Below, in pieces: positions 1 to 7,639 of a stretch of 64,000 nucleotides of DNA (positions within the stretch are counted from its first letter, which is position 1; each line of letters opens with the position of its first letter). Under the pieces are notes generated by a model. It made no database searches and was not told the DNA's origin. It worked only from the letters and a program-made list of their open reading frames with translations. The translations under genes and the position numbers were made by a program. The stretch lies in contig JADJQS010000015.1 in NCBI GenBank assembly GCA_016712635.1, positions 62,001 to 126,000 of the forward strand, given 5' to 3'. The stretch is from Gammaproteobacteria bacterium (GTDB taxonomy: Bacteria > Pseudomonadota > Gammaproteobacteria > SZUA-140).

Positions 1-1070
1 TTCTCTGCCGCAACCGATTCCACCACTGCCCGGACCTCGGACGATACGAGCTTTTCCTTGGTCTGGGAGGAAAACTTCGGGTCGTGGCATTTCACCGAAA
101 GGACCGCGGTCAAACCCTCGCGGGCGTCATCGCCGACCATGGCGATCTTGGCCTTCTTGGCCAAGCCTTCGTTATCGATGTACTGGTTGAGTGTGCGCGT
201 CAGCGCCGAGCGATAGCCCACCAAGTGCGTGCCGCCGTCGCGCTGCGGTATGTTATTGGTATAACAGAAAATATTTTCCTGGTAGGAATCGTTCCACTGC
301 ATCGCCACCTCGACCGCGATGCCGCCCTTTTCGCTGGTGAAATAAATCACCGTGGGATGCAGCGGTGTCTTGTTGCGGTTGAGGTGCTCGACGAAGGCGC
401 GGATCCCACCCTCGTATTCGAAAACATCGACCTTGTCGCTGCGCTCGTCATGCAGGCGGATTCGTACGCCATGATTGAGGAAGGAAAGTTCGCGCAGACG
501 GCGTGCGAGGATGTCGTAATGGAATTCGGTGTTGGTAAAGATCGTCGTGCTCGGAAGAAAGCGGATCTCCGTCCCGGTCTGATCCGTATCCCCGGATACC
601 ACCAAGGGCGCTACCGGTTCACCCATGTGGTATTCCTGGTGGTACATATGCCCATCGCGCCGAATCGTGAGCTTAAGGATTTCCGACAGGGCGTTGACGA
701 CGGAGACACCGACCCCGTGCAGGCCGCCCGATACCTTATATGAATTGTCATCGAACTTACCGCCGGCGTGCAGCACGGTCATGATCACTTCCGCGGCGGA
801 TCGCCCCTCCTCCGGATGGATGTCCACCGGGATACCGCGTCCGTTATCTGTCACCGTGACCGAGCCATCACGGTGAATGGTCACCGAGATCTCGCTGCAA
901 TATCCCGCGAGCGCTTCGTCGATGGAATTGTCCACCACTTCGAAAACCAGGTGGTGCAGACCCGTGCCGTCGTCGGTATCCCCGATATACATCCCGGGTC
1001 GCTTGCGCACGGCATCGAGCCCGCGCAGGACCTTAATCCTTGAGGAATCGTAGCTTTGGGCCTCTTCCAT
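1..1070 (-). CDS. gyrB: DNA gyrase subunit B (partial, N-terminal part only)
   Basis: ATP-driven subunit of DNA gyrase, which with GyrA introduces negative supercoils. The gene starts with ATG at 1070 on the minus strand and runs off the left edge, so only about 356 N-terminal codons are visible. The translation begins MEEAQSYDSSRIKVLRGLDA, followed by the GHKL ATPase signatures RKRPGMYIGD and VFEVVDNSIDEAL, then the ATP-lid motif SGGLHGVGVSVVNALS and the QTGTEIRFLPS segment. This is the usual order of a bacterial GyrB. It lies 36 bases downstream of recF, as in the conserved dnaA-dnaN-recF-gyrB operon, and is probably co-transcribed. The TOPRIM and C-terminal domains are outside the window. 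Confidence 0.97.
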   Translation of the reverse strand, partial: MEEAQSYDSSRIKVLRGLDAVRKRPGMYIGDTDDGTGLHHLVFEVVDNSIDEALAGYCSEISVTIHRDGSVTVTDNGRGIPVDIHPEEGRSAAEVIMTVLHAGGKFDDNSYKVSGGLHGVGVSVVNALSEILKLTIRRDGHMYHQEYHMGEPVAPLVVSGDTDQTGTEIRFLPSTTIFTNTEFHYDILARRLRELSFLNHGVRIRLHDERSDKVDVFEYEGGIRAFVEHLNRNKTPLHPTVIYFTSEKGGIAVEVAMQWNDSYQENIFCYTNNIPQRDGGTHLVGYRSALTRTLNQYIDNEGLAKKAKIAMVGDDAREGLTAVLSVKCHDPKFSSQTKEKLVSSEVRAVVESVAAE

Positions 1071-1106
1071 CGGTATCTCCGTATTGGCTCTAAACGGCGT
1101 GCGGCA

Positions 1107-2186
1107 TTATATCACTTCCGTGAATACACCATGTTCCACGTGAAACATCTTGTGGTCCACCCGGACAACATGCCGGCGAAACTCCGGATCACTGGAGGTG
1201 ACTATGGTTTGAAAACCCAGCGCGCTGATCTTTAGGATCAACTGTTCGATGTGCTGGGCATCCAGCTCGGCTGCGAGGTCATCTATCAGGATCAAACCCC
1301 GCCCGCCTGTGATTTCAGCCAGGGTGCAGGCCTGCGCGAGATACAGGGCGTAGACCAGCACCTTCATCTGGCCGCGCGAGAGGCATTCGCGAACTGGAAT
1401 TCCACCCGTGACAAATTCGATATCCGCGCGATGTGGCCCGATGCGAGTGTATCCGCTGCGACGATCTCCTTCCAATCCTTTGGCCAACTGCACCGCAAGA
1501 TCGGCGTCAGAGGCCCAGCCCGACCGGTATTTGAGATCTATGGCGGAGTCAATCCTCAGCATGGGCAGCAGACCCCGGAATCTGGCGATGAACTGCTCCA
1601 GGTACCGTCTGCGATATGCATCCATCAGGACCCCGTTTTCGACCAGTTCCCTGTCCCAGACCTCGGGTCGCGGTAACGCCTGTTGCAGAATGGAATTACG
1701 TTGCTTCAGCGCGCGGCGGTATCTTTGCCAGGCGGGGAGAAAGCGAGGTTCCACGTGGAACACTCCCCAGTCCATAAACGAACGTCTGAACTCCGGGCCG
1801 AGGGTGAACACCCGGTGGCTTTCCTGATGGATCGTAACAACGGGCAGAAAGGGCGCCAACTCCGATAATCGTTGAACGGGTTTCCCGGCGGCCTTCATAC
1901 GCAGGCGCCCACGGTCCATATCGAATTCCATACCCAGTGCTCTGGTACCAGAGGCCTCGCTGAACACCTCGGCGCTGATCACCATCTCGGACGTTTCGCG
2001 TTGAACCACCTGTGCCAGGTGATGGGTGCGGAAGGATCTCCCGCTGGAGAGCAGATGGATGGCCTCCAGCAGGCTGGATTTACCGCTGGCGTTTGGCCCC
2101 AGGACCACGTTGATCCCGTGTCCAGGCGCGAGATCCAGGGACAGGATATTTCTGAGATTTCTGATCTTGATCCGAACCAGCGTCAT
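1107..2186 (-). CDS. recF: RecF recombination/replication repair ATPase
   Basis: SMC-like ABC ATPase that helps RecO/RecR load RecA at single-strand gaps and stalled forks. The 359-residue length is normal for RecF. Visible motifs are the N-terminal RIKIRNLRNI strand, the Walker A loop GPNASGKSS (about residues 31-39), the ABC signature LSRGQMK and the Walker B strand LILIDDLAAELD. It sits between dnaN and gyrB on the same strand. The coding sequence also contains two parS-like 16-mers, both encoding a Phe-His-Val-Glu stretch, so the DNA may carry a centromere function on top of the protein function. Confidence 0.97.
   Translation of the reverse strand: MTLVRIKIRNLRNILSLDLAPGHGINVVLGPNASGKSSLLEAIHLLSSGRSFRTHHLAQVVQRETSEMVISAEVFSEASGTRALGMEFDMDRGRLRMKAAGKPVQRLSELAPFLPVVTIHQESHRVFTLGPEFRRSFMDWGVFHVEPRFLPAWQRYRRALKQRNSILQQALPRPEVWDRELVENGVLMDAYRRRYLEQFIARFRGLLPMLRIDSAIDLKYRSGWASDADLAVQLAKGLEGDRRSGYTRIGPHRADIEFVTGGIPVRECLSRGQMKVLVYALYLAQACTLAEITGGRGLILIDDLAAELDAQHIEQLILKISALGFQTIVTSSDPEFRRHVVRVDHKMFHVEHGVFTEVI
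1132..1147 (+). other. parS: parS-like centromere site (ParB binding), copy 1
   Basis: The 16-mer TGTTCCACGTGAAACA matches the bacterial parS consensus TGTTNCACGTGAAACA at every position. It lies inside the 3' end of recF, near the likely replication origin, where chromosomal parS sites usually cluster. The ParB-partner ATPase gene parA is at the right end of the window. Binding by ParB is inferred from the match only. Confidence 0.85.
1747..1762 (-). other. parS: parS-like centromere site (ParB binding), copy 2
   Basis: Read on the minus strand this is TGTTCCACGTGGAACC, which is the form of parS I know from Pseudomonas. The central 14 bases are a perfect palindrome. It is about 600 bases from copy 1, also inside recF, which supports a small parS cluster rather than a chance match. 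Confidence 0.8.
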
Positions 2187-2286
2187 GCGGCGGGCAGGGC
2201 GGATGTCGGGGTAACGTACAGGGCTGGACTCAGCCTGTTGTTGTCGGGAAACGTATCACGCGGATGGAGAAGCGGTACCAATGTGT

Positions 2287-3387
2287 CTACAGGCGCATCG
2301 GCATGACAATGTAACGGCAAGTCTTGTCATCCATGGATTGAATCAGACAGCTGCTGTTCGCATCGATCAGCTGGAGAGAAACCTCGTTTGAGGCCACTGC
2401 CGACAGTGCGTCAAGCAGGTAGGTCACGTTGAATCCGATCTCGAGGTTGTCTCCGGAATACTCTATGGCGAGTTCCTCCTCGGCCTCTTCCTGTTCGGGG
2501 TTGTGTGCGAGTATCTGCATGGTGCCATTGCTGAACTGCAGCCGTACTCCGCGATACTTCTCGTTCGAGAGGATGGAGACGCGAGACAGGGCCTGGCGCA
2601 GCGCTTCCCTGTTGCAGACCGCAGTTTTATTACCCCCCTTGGGTATCACGTTCTGGTAATCGGGAAAACGCCCATCGATCAGCTTGGTGGTGAAGCTGAT
2701 CTCGGTCGTCTTCACCTGGATGAAATTACCTCCAACGCGGATCTCGACCTCGCTGTCATCGTCGGCAAGCAGTCGGTAGAGCTCGATCACCGCCTTCCTC
2801 GGGATTATAATGCTTTGATTTTTATTAATTTCTTTTGGATATTGGGTTTCGCACATGGCGAGGCGGTGGCCGTCGGTGGCGACCATCCGGATGATGCGGT
2901 TTTCCAGCTCCAGCAGCAGGCCGTTGAGGTAGTACCGCACATCCTGCTGCGCCATGGCAAAGTGGGTGCGGGCGATGGCGTTCCTCAGGGTGCGCTGTGA
3001 CAGGCTGAGCTGGGAAAGTTTCTGGCTGACCTCGATGTTGGGAAAATCACCCGCCGGCAGGGTGGACAGTACGAAACGGCTTTTGCCGGAACGTATCGTG
3101 GCGCGCTCGCCGGTGACGGAGACATCCAGCACGGCATCCTCGGACAGGGCACGGCAGATATCCAGGAACTTGCGAGCCGGCAGGGTTGCCTCGCCTGGCG
3201 TAGCCTTGCTTGTTTCTGCATGCGCCAGCATCTCGATCTCGAGATCGGTGCTCGTCAGGGAAAGGGTCTCGTCCGACACCTTCAGCAGGATGTTGGACAG
3301 GATTGGCAGGGTCTGACGCCTTTCAACGATCCCGCTCACCGTCTGCAGAGGTTTGATCAGGGCGTCACGTGTAATAGTAAATTTCAT
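2287..3387 (-). CDS. dnaN: DNA polymerase III beta sliding clamp
   Basis: Ring-shaped processivity clamp that tethers DNA polymerase III and other enzymes to DNA. The 366-residue length is standard. It starts MKFTITRDALIKPLQTVSGI and contains the family motifs LPILSNILL, GRFPDYQNVIP and the C-terminal IMPMRL, which forms part of the hydrophobic partner-binding cleft. A good Shine-Dalgarno (AGGAAG) precedes the ATG at 3387. It follows dnaA and precedes recF on the same strand. A short AT-rich stretch near 2802-2846 (residues around KEINKNQSIII) stands out from the GC-rich codons around it. Confidence 0.98.
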   Translation of the reverse strand: MKFTITRDALIKPLQTVSGIVERRQTLPILSNILLKVSDETLSLTSTDLEIEMLAHAETSKATPGEATLPARKFLDICRALSEDAVLDVSVTGERATIRSGKSRFVLSTLPAGDFPNIEVSQKLSQLSLSQRTLRNAIARTHFAMAQQDVRYYLNGLLLELENRIIRMVATDGHRLAMCETQYPKEINKNQSIIIPRKAVIELYRLLADDDSEVEIRVGGNFIQVKTTEISFTTKLIDGRFPDYQNVIPKGGNKTAVCNREALRQALSRVSILSNEKYRGVRLQFSNGTMQILAHNPEQEEAEEELAIEYSGDNLEIGFNVTYLLDALSAVASNEVSLQLIDANSSCLIQSMDDKTCRYIVMPMRL

Positions 3388-3530
3388 TTATGTTTCTTCC
3401 TGAAATCTATATTTATTAGTACCGGCACATTTACTGTATAACCCGTTTTCCTTCCTGCGCATCAAGGAGTTGACGTAGCATCGAAGCTGTTGATCATGCG
3501 CGTATTCGCGCGGGGTATGCTGTGGATATC

Positions 3531-3539
3531 ATGTGCGGT
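3531..3539 (-). promoter_or_regulatory. DnaA box (one mismatch)
   Basis: ATATCCACA on the minus strand, one base off the TTATNCACA consensus, 27 bases from the perfect box at 3567-3575 and in opposite orientation. Confidence 0.5.
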
Positions 3540-3566
3540 AAAACGGACCCGTTTTCACGGTCCAGT

Positions 3567-3575
3567 TTATCCACA
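3567..3575 (+). promoter_or_regulatory. DnaA box (perfect)
   Basis: TTATCCACA, the high-affinity DnaA box, located just past the dnaA stop codon in the dnaN-dnaA gap. It may serve origin firing or dnaN/dnaA autoregulation. Confidence 0.7.
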
Positions 3576-3586
3576 GACTGTGAACA

Positions 3587-4972
3587 TCATGTTGTCAGTG
3601 TTCTCAACAGGTTTGTGTAGTCCTCATTCGTGCGCACATCGGTCTTTCTCAGCTCCTGGATCTTGCGGCAGGCGTGCAGCACGGTGGTGTGGTCGCGGCC
3701 GCCGAAGGCCTCTCCGATCTCGGGCAGGCTGTGGCTGGTGAGTTCCTTGGCCAGCGCCATGGCCACTTGTCGCGGCCGCGCCACCGAGCGGGAGCGACGT
3801 TTCGACAGCAGATCGGAATAGCGGATCTTGCAATAATCGGCGACGGTGCGCTGGATGTTTTCGATGGTCACCAGCTTGTCCTGCAGCGCTAGGAGATCCT
3901 TGAGGGCGTCCTTGGCCAGATCCATCGTGATCGGCCGGCCGGTGAAACGCGAGCTCGCGATCACGCGCCGCAGCGAGCCCTCGAGCTCACGAACGTTGGA
4001 GCGCACCCGCTTTGCGATGAAGAACGCGATCTCGTCCGGCAACTCGACGTTGCTCAGCACCGCCTTGCTTTTAAGGATCGCGACGCAGGTCTCCAGTTCA
4101 GGCGGATCGATCGAGACCGTCAAGCCCCAGCCAAAGCGCGACTTCAGGCGCTCCTCGAGACCACCGACCTCCTTCGGATAGCGGTCACAGGTCAGGATGA
4201 TCTGGCTCTGTCCTTCTATCAGGGTGTTGAAGGTATGGAAGAACTCTTCCTGCGAGCGCTCCTTGTTGGCGAAGAACTGGATATCGTCGATGAGCAGGGC
4301 GTCCACCGAGCGGTAATAGCGCTTGAATTCGTCGATCGAGTTGTGCTGAAAGGCCTTGATCATGTCGCCCACGAAACGCTCTGAATGGACGTAGACGACG
4401 CGGGCCGCGGGATTGATTTGCACCATCTGATTGCCGATGGCGTGCATCAGATGGGTCTTGCCGAGACCGACGCCGCCGTAGATGAACAGCGGGTTATAGG
4501 AACGGCCCGGATTTTCAGCCACCTGGGATGAAGCCGCGCGCGCGAGCTGGTTCGATTTGCCTTCGACGAAGTTTGCGAAGGTGAACTCGGGCTGCAGGTT
4601 GCGTATATGGTGGATCTCGTCGTGGTCGCTGCGCCGGGTGAAGCCGCCCGGCGCGCCCGGCGGGCGCGCCGGAGGGGGTGCGCGGCGCGGCGCAGGTGCC
4701 TGGTCTCGCGCCGCCAGCGGGCGGGCGCGATGGCTGCCGACCTCGAGCGACACCTGCATCGAGGTGCCTGCCCGGAGTTGGGCGGTGATCTCGGAAATCT
4801 GGTCTATGAAGCGCTCGTTCACCCAGTCGAGCACAAACTGGTTGGGGGCCAGCAGACGCAGGCAGGTATCGTTTTCAATCGCCTGCAGGGGGCGTATCCA
4901 GGTGTTGAATTGCTGTGCGGTAAGCTCGTTCTCCAGATGGTCCAGGCACTTTTTCCAGAGCGAGTTTTCCAC
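3587..4972 (-). CDS. dnaA: Chromosomal replication initiator protein DnaA
   Basis: AAA+ initiator that binds DnaA boxes and melts oriC. The 461 residues split into domain I (1-75), a Pro/Ala/Arg-rich linker (about 80-125), the AAA+ core with Walker A GGVGLGKTH (166-174) and Walker B LLIDDIQFF, and the C-terminal DNA-binding domain with GGRDHTTVLHACRKI. The start is GTG at 4972, as in E. coli dnaA, with upstream GGGAGAC as ribosome site. A weak DnaA box, TTTTCCACA, overlaps this start codon (4965-4973), which could allow autoregulation. The linker-coding DNA holds an 11-bp perfect hairpin at 4648-4672. It diverges from rpmH. Confidence 0.98.
   Translation of the reverse strand: MENSLWKKCLDHLENELTAQQFNTWIRPLQAIENDTCLRLLAPNQFVLDWVNERFIDQISEITAQLRAGTSMQVSLEVGSHRARPLAARDQAPAPRRAPPPARPPGAPGGFTRRSDHDEIHHIRNLQPEFTFANFVEGKSNQLARAASSQVAENPGRSYNPLFIYGGVGLGKTHLMHAIGNQMVQINPAARVVYVHSERFVGDMIKAFQHNSIDEFKRYYRSVDALLIDDIQFFANKERSQEEFFHTFNTLIEGQSQIILTCDRYPKEVGGLEERLKSRFGWGLTVSIDPPELETCVAILKSKAVLSNVELPDEIAFFIAKRVRSNVRELEGSLRRVIASSRFTGRPITMDLAKDALKDLLALQDKLVTIENIQRTVADYCKIRYSDLLSKRRSRSVARPRQVAMALAKELTSHSLPEIGEAFGGRDHTTVLHACRKIQELRKTDVRTNEDYTNLLRTLTT
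4648..4672. repeat. Perfect 11-bp GC hairpin inside dnaA
   Basis: Arms 4648-4658 (CCGGCGCGCCC) and 4662-4672 (GGGCGCGCCGG) are exact reverse complements around a 3-base loop, all G or C. It encodes residues about 101-108 of the DnaA linker. A structure this stable in the mRNA could slow ribosomes, or it may just reflect low-complexity Pro/Ala/Gly coding. Confidence 0.8.
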
Positions 4973-5099
4973 AGAACGACGTCTCCCTTCGCGTAGAAAC
5001 CGGGTGCCGGCAAGGTTGTAGAACGGATGAAGTCGGCAAGTGTATACCTCTTTATTGTGCTAATCCATACCCGAAAAGGCGCGTCCGGCGACATTTAGA

Positions 5100-5129
5100 T
5101 TGACACGCGAGAGGAAAAATTGGTAATGT
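5100..5129 (+). promoter_or_regulatory. Likely sigma-70 promoter of rpmH-rnpA
   Basis: TTGACA (5100-5105, perfect -35) and TAATGT (5124-5129) are separated by 18 bases, placing transcription start about 70 bases before rpmH. It points away from dnaA, as expected for the conserved divergent arrangement. Confidence 0.65.
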
Positions 5130-5205
5130 TTCCCCCTTTCGATTTTGGGCAGCAAAAAGCTGATTTTCTGGGAATTTCCAGCAGGTATAGCAGGCGGGAC
5201 GAGTC

Positions 5206-5340
5206 ATGAAGAGGCCATTTCAACCGAGTGTTCTGAAACGTAAGCGTACACACGGCTTCCGCGCGCGCATGCAGACCGCCGCCGGGCGCGCCGTGTTGAG
5301 CCGTCGTCGCGCGAAGGGCCGCGCCAAGCTGTGCGCCTGA
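5206..5340 (+). CDS. rpmH: Large ribosomal subunit protein bL34
   Basis: 44-residue basic protein of the 50S subunit. The sequence begins MKRPFQPSVLKRKRTHGFRA and ends RRRAKGRAKLCA, matching the bL34 family along its whole length (usual length 44-46). It was placed by reading the sequence directly. It is followed 19 bases later by rnpA, the conserved rpmH-rnpA pair, and probably shares the promoter at 5100-5129. Confidence 0.97.
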   Translation: MKRPFQPSVLKRKRTHGFRARMQTAAGRAVLSRRRAKGRAKLCA

Positions 5341-5359
5341 GTCCTAGTGTCTGAACGGA

Positions 5360-5722
5360 TTGGACCCGGTTCGCTTTCGTTTCAGTAAATCGCACCGGCT
5401 GCTGAAACCGAGCGATTACCGGCATGTATTCCAACGCGCGCGCAAACGCCCGGCGCGGGGTTTCACTGTATATATCTGCCCCAACGCGCTCGGTCATCCC
5501 CGTCTTGGCATTGCGATCTCGCGCAAGTGCCTGCCGAGCGCGGTGGCGCGGAACCGCGCCAAACGGATCATCCGTGAATGTTTCCGACTGCGCACGCATG
5601 ATCTGGGAGGCGTGGACATCGTATTTCTTGGCCGCCAGGGCCTCGCCGGTCAGGACAGGGAAGAGCTGCGCGCGGTGGTAAGTGCGCAATTCGCGGAGAT
5701 TGAACAATGCGCAGGCTGCTGA
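5360..5722 (+). CDS. rnpA: Ribonuclease P protein component
   Basis: Protein subunit of RNase P, which assists the catalytic RNA in trimming the 5' end of tRNA precursors. 120 residues, normal length. The family signature is visible as AVARNRAKRIIRECFR (RNR motif), preceded by HPRLGIAISRK. It follows rpmH and overlaps the start of yidD by 16 bases, so translation of the two is probably coupled. Confidence 0.96.
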   Translation: MDPVRFRFSKSHRLLKPSDYRHVFQRARKRPARGFTVYICPNALGHPRLGIAISRKCLPSAVARNRAKRIIRECFRLRTHDLGGVDIVFLGRQGLAGQDREELRAVVSAQFAEIEQCAGC

Positions 5723-5934
5723 CTGTATTAATCCGGGCGTACCGTTACGGGATCAGCCCGTATCTCGGCGCGCACTGCCGCTTCGAACCCAGCTGTTCGC
5801 GTTACGCCGAGATCGCCATCACGCGCTTCGGAGTCCTGCGCGGCGGCGGGATCGCGCTGCGCCGCGTGCTGCGCTGTCATCCCTGGCACGCCGGCGGTGT
5901 CGACCCGGTGCCGGAACGCGTCCCGCAACGATAA
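5707..5934 (+). CDS. yidD: Membrane protein insertion efficiency factor YidD
   Basis: Small inner-membrane-associated protein that supports YidC-dependent insertion. The 75 residues carry the family signature YRYGISPYLGAHCRFEPSCS and a conserved RCHPWHAGGVDPVP. The two visible cysteines of CRFEPSC are family-typical. It sits between rnpA and yidC, its standard place, and overlaps the end of rnpA. Confidence 0.95.
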   Translation: MRRLLTVLIRAYRYGISPYLGAHCRFEPSCSRYAEIAITRFGVLRGGGIALRRVLRCHPWHAGGVDPVPERVPQR

Positions 5935-5946
5935 GCACTGACATCG

Positions 5947-7596
5947 ATGGACAACCAGAAGATCATCCTGTTTTTCGCGCTGTCCTTCGTGCTGCTGCTG
6001 ATCTGGCAGGCATGGCAGGAGGATTACGCCACGGACAGCGCCGAATCCACGGCCCTGACGACACCGGTCCCCGCCGCCGACATTCCCGCTGCACCCGCGG
6101 CGCAGGCAACCGTGCCGGAGGCCGGGGCGCCGGTCTCCGTGCCGCCCGCGCCACGCGGTTTCCAGAGCGCGCAGCGGATTCGCGTCGTCACGGACCTGCT
6201 CGAGGTTGAACTGGATACGACGGGCGGCGACCTGCGCGAGGTCGCCCTGCTGGGCTACCCGGTATCCACGGAGAAGCGGGATGAGCCCTTCCGCCTGATG
6301 CGGGACGAGGGCACGCGCGTATTCATCGCGCAGAGCGGTCTGATCTCGCAACAGCCCGCGCCTGATCACTACGCCGTCTACACTGCTGAGGCGGCGGAGT
6401 ACCGCCTGCAGGGCGACGAACTGCGCGTTCCGCTGCGCTGGACCGGGGCGGACGGGATCAGCGTGACGAAGACCTATGTCTTTCATCGCGACAGTTACCA
6501 GATCGGGATCGAGCACCGCGTCGAGAACAGCACGGCGGCGCCGTGGACGGGCTACCAGTACCGCCAGTTCCAGCGCAGCCTGCCGGGCGAAGACGAAACG
6601 TCATTCTTTATATATACCTATACCGGCGGCGTGATCTACAGCCAGGAAGAGAAATACGAAAAGATCAAATTTGACGATATGGACAAGCGGGATCTAGGCC
6701 GCAGCATCACCGGCGGTTGGGCGGCGATGATCCAGCATTACTTCCTCGGCGCCTGGCTACCGGAGGCGCAGGAGACCAACCAGTTTTACAGCAAGGCACC
6801 CAAGGGCCAGCCCTATGTGCTGGGGCTGTTATCCCAGCCCATGACGGTCGCGCCGGGGGAGACCGGCGAGTTCTCGAGCCGGCTCTACGTAGGGCCGAAG
6901 GACCAGGCGCGCATGGAGAAGGCCGCCGAAGGACTGCGTCTCACGGTCGATTATGGCGTGCTCACCATCCTCGCCCAGCCCCTGTTCTGGCTCCTGAAAT
7001 ACATCCACGGCGTCGTCGGCAACTGGGGATGGTCCATCATCCTGCTGACGCTGATGGTCAAGCTGGTGTTCTACAAGCTGTCGGAGACCAGCTATCGCTC
7101 GATGGCGAACATGCGCGTGCTGCAACCCAAGCTGATGCAGCTGCGCGAGCGTTACGGCGACGACCGCCAGCGCATGAGCCAGGCCATGATGGATCTCTAT
7201 AAGAAGGAGAAGATCAATCCCCTTGGCGGCTGTCTGCCGATGCTGGTCCAGATCCCGGTGTTCATCGCACTGTACTGGGTGCTGCTCGAGAGCGTCGAGC
7301 TGCGCCAGGCCCCGTTCGTGCTGTGGATCCACGACCTCTCGACCAAGGACCCCTATTACATCCTGCCCCTGCTGATGGGCATCACCATGTTCATCCAGCA
7401 GAAGCTCAATCCGCCGCCGCCGGATCCCATACAGGCCAAGGTGCTGATGGCGCTGCCGTTCATCTTCACGCTGTTCTTCGCCTTCTTCCCCGCAGGCCTC
7501 GTCGTCTACTGGGTGGCGAACAGCGTGCTCTCCATACTGCAGCAGTGGTACATTACCCACCGGATCGAGAAGGCGGGCAAGGCGGCCAAGGCCTGA
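5947..7596 (+). CDS. yidC: Membrane protein insertase YidC
   Basis: Inserts and folds inner-membrane proteins, alone or with SecYEG. The 549 residues have the gammaproteobacterial layout. A first transmembrane helix (about 5-20) is followed by a Pro/Ala-rich linker and a large periplasmic beta-domain to about 340. The conserved insertase core follows, with LFWLLKYIHGVVGNWGWSII, the cytoplasmic hairpin (MANMRVLQPKLMQLRERYGDD) and the last helices (PAGLVVYWVANSVLSILQQW). It starts MDNQKIILFFALS, as in relatives. It lies 12 bases after yidD and 43 before mnmE. Confidence 0.98.
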   Translation: MDNQKIILFFALSFVLLLIWQAWQEDYATDSAESTALTTPVPAADIPAAPAAQATVPEAGAPVSVPPAPRGFQSAQRIRVVTDLLEVELDTTGGDLREVALLGYPVSTEKRDEPFRLMRDEGTRVFIAQSGLISQQPAPDHYAVYTAEAAEYRLQGDELRVPLRWTGADGISVTKTYVFHRDSYQIGIEHRVENSTAAPWTGYQYRQFQRSLPGEDETSFFIYTYTGGVIYSQEEKYEKIKFDDMDKRDLGRSITGGWAAMIQHYFLGAWLPEAQETNQFYSKAPKGQPYVLGLLSQPMTVAPGETGEFSSRLYVGPKDQARMEKAAEGLRLTVDYGVLTILAQPLFWLLKYIHGVVGNWGWSIILLTLMVKLVFYKLSETSYRSMANMRVLQPKLMQLRERYGDDRQRMSQAMMDLYKKEKINPLGGCLPMLVQIPVFIALYWVLLESVELRQAPFVLWIHDLSTKDPYYILPLLMGITMFIQQKLNPPPPDPIQAKVLMALPFIFTLFFAFFPAGLVVYWVANSVLSILQQWYITHRIEKAGKAAKA

Positions 7597-7639
7597 GTCC
7601 GGGCAATCCGCCCCCGCGCTGCGCGCGGACCGTTTTTCT

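Larger units (their letters stand above)
3388..3586. other. oriC: dnaN-dnaA intergenic region, candidate oriC
   Basis: A 199-base non-coding gap. It holds a perfect DnaA box TTATCCACA (3567-3575, plus strand) and a one-mismatch box ATATCCACA on the minus strand (3531-3539). Next to dnaN there is an AT-rich segment (about 3388-3450) that could be an unwinding element. Several gammaproteobacterial origins lie beside dnaA, and the gene content here fits. The box count is low, and the other candidate, the dnaA-rpmH gap, has only one weak box at its edge. The region must also hold the dnaN leader. Assignment as origin is inference. Confidence 0.5.

Noticed and set aside
4973..5205. dnaA-rpmH gap as oriC
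   Set aside because: Only one weak DnaA-like box at its edge; the sequence is explained better by divergent dnaA and rpmH promoters.
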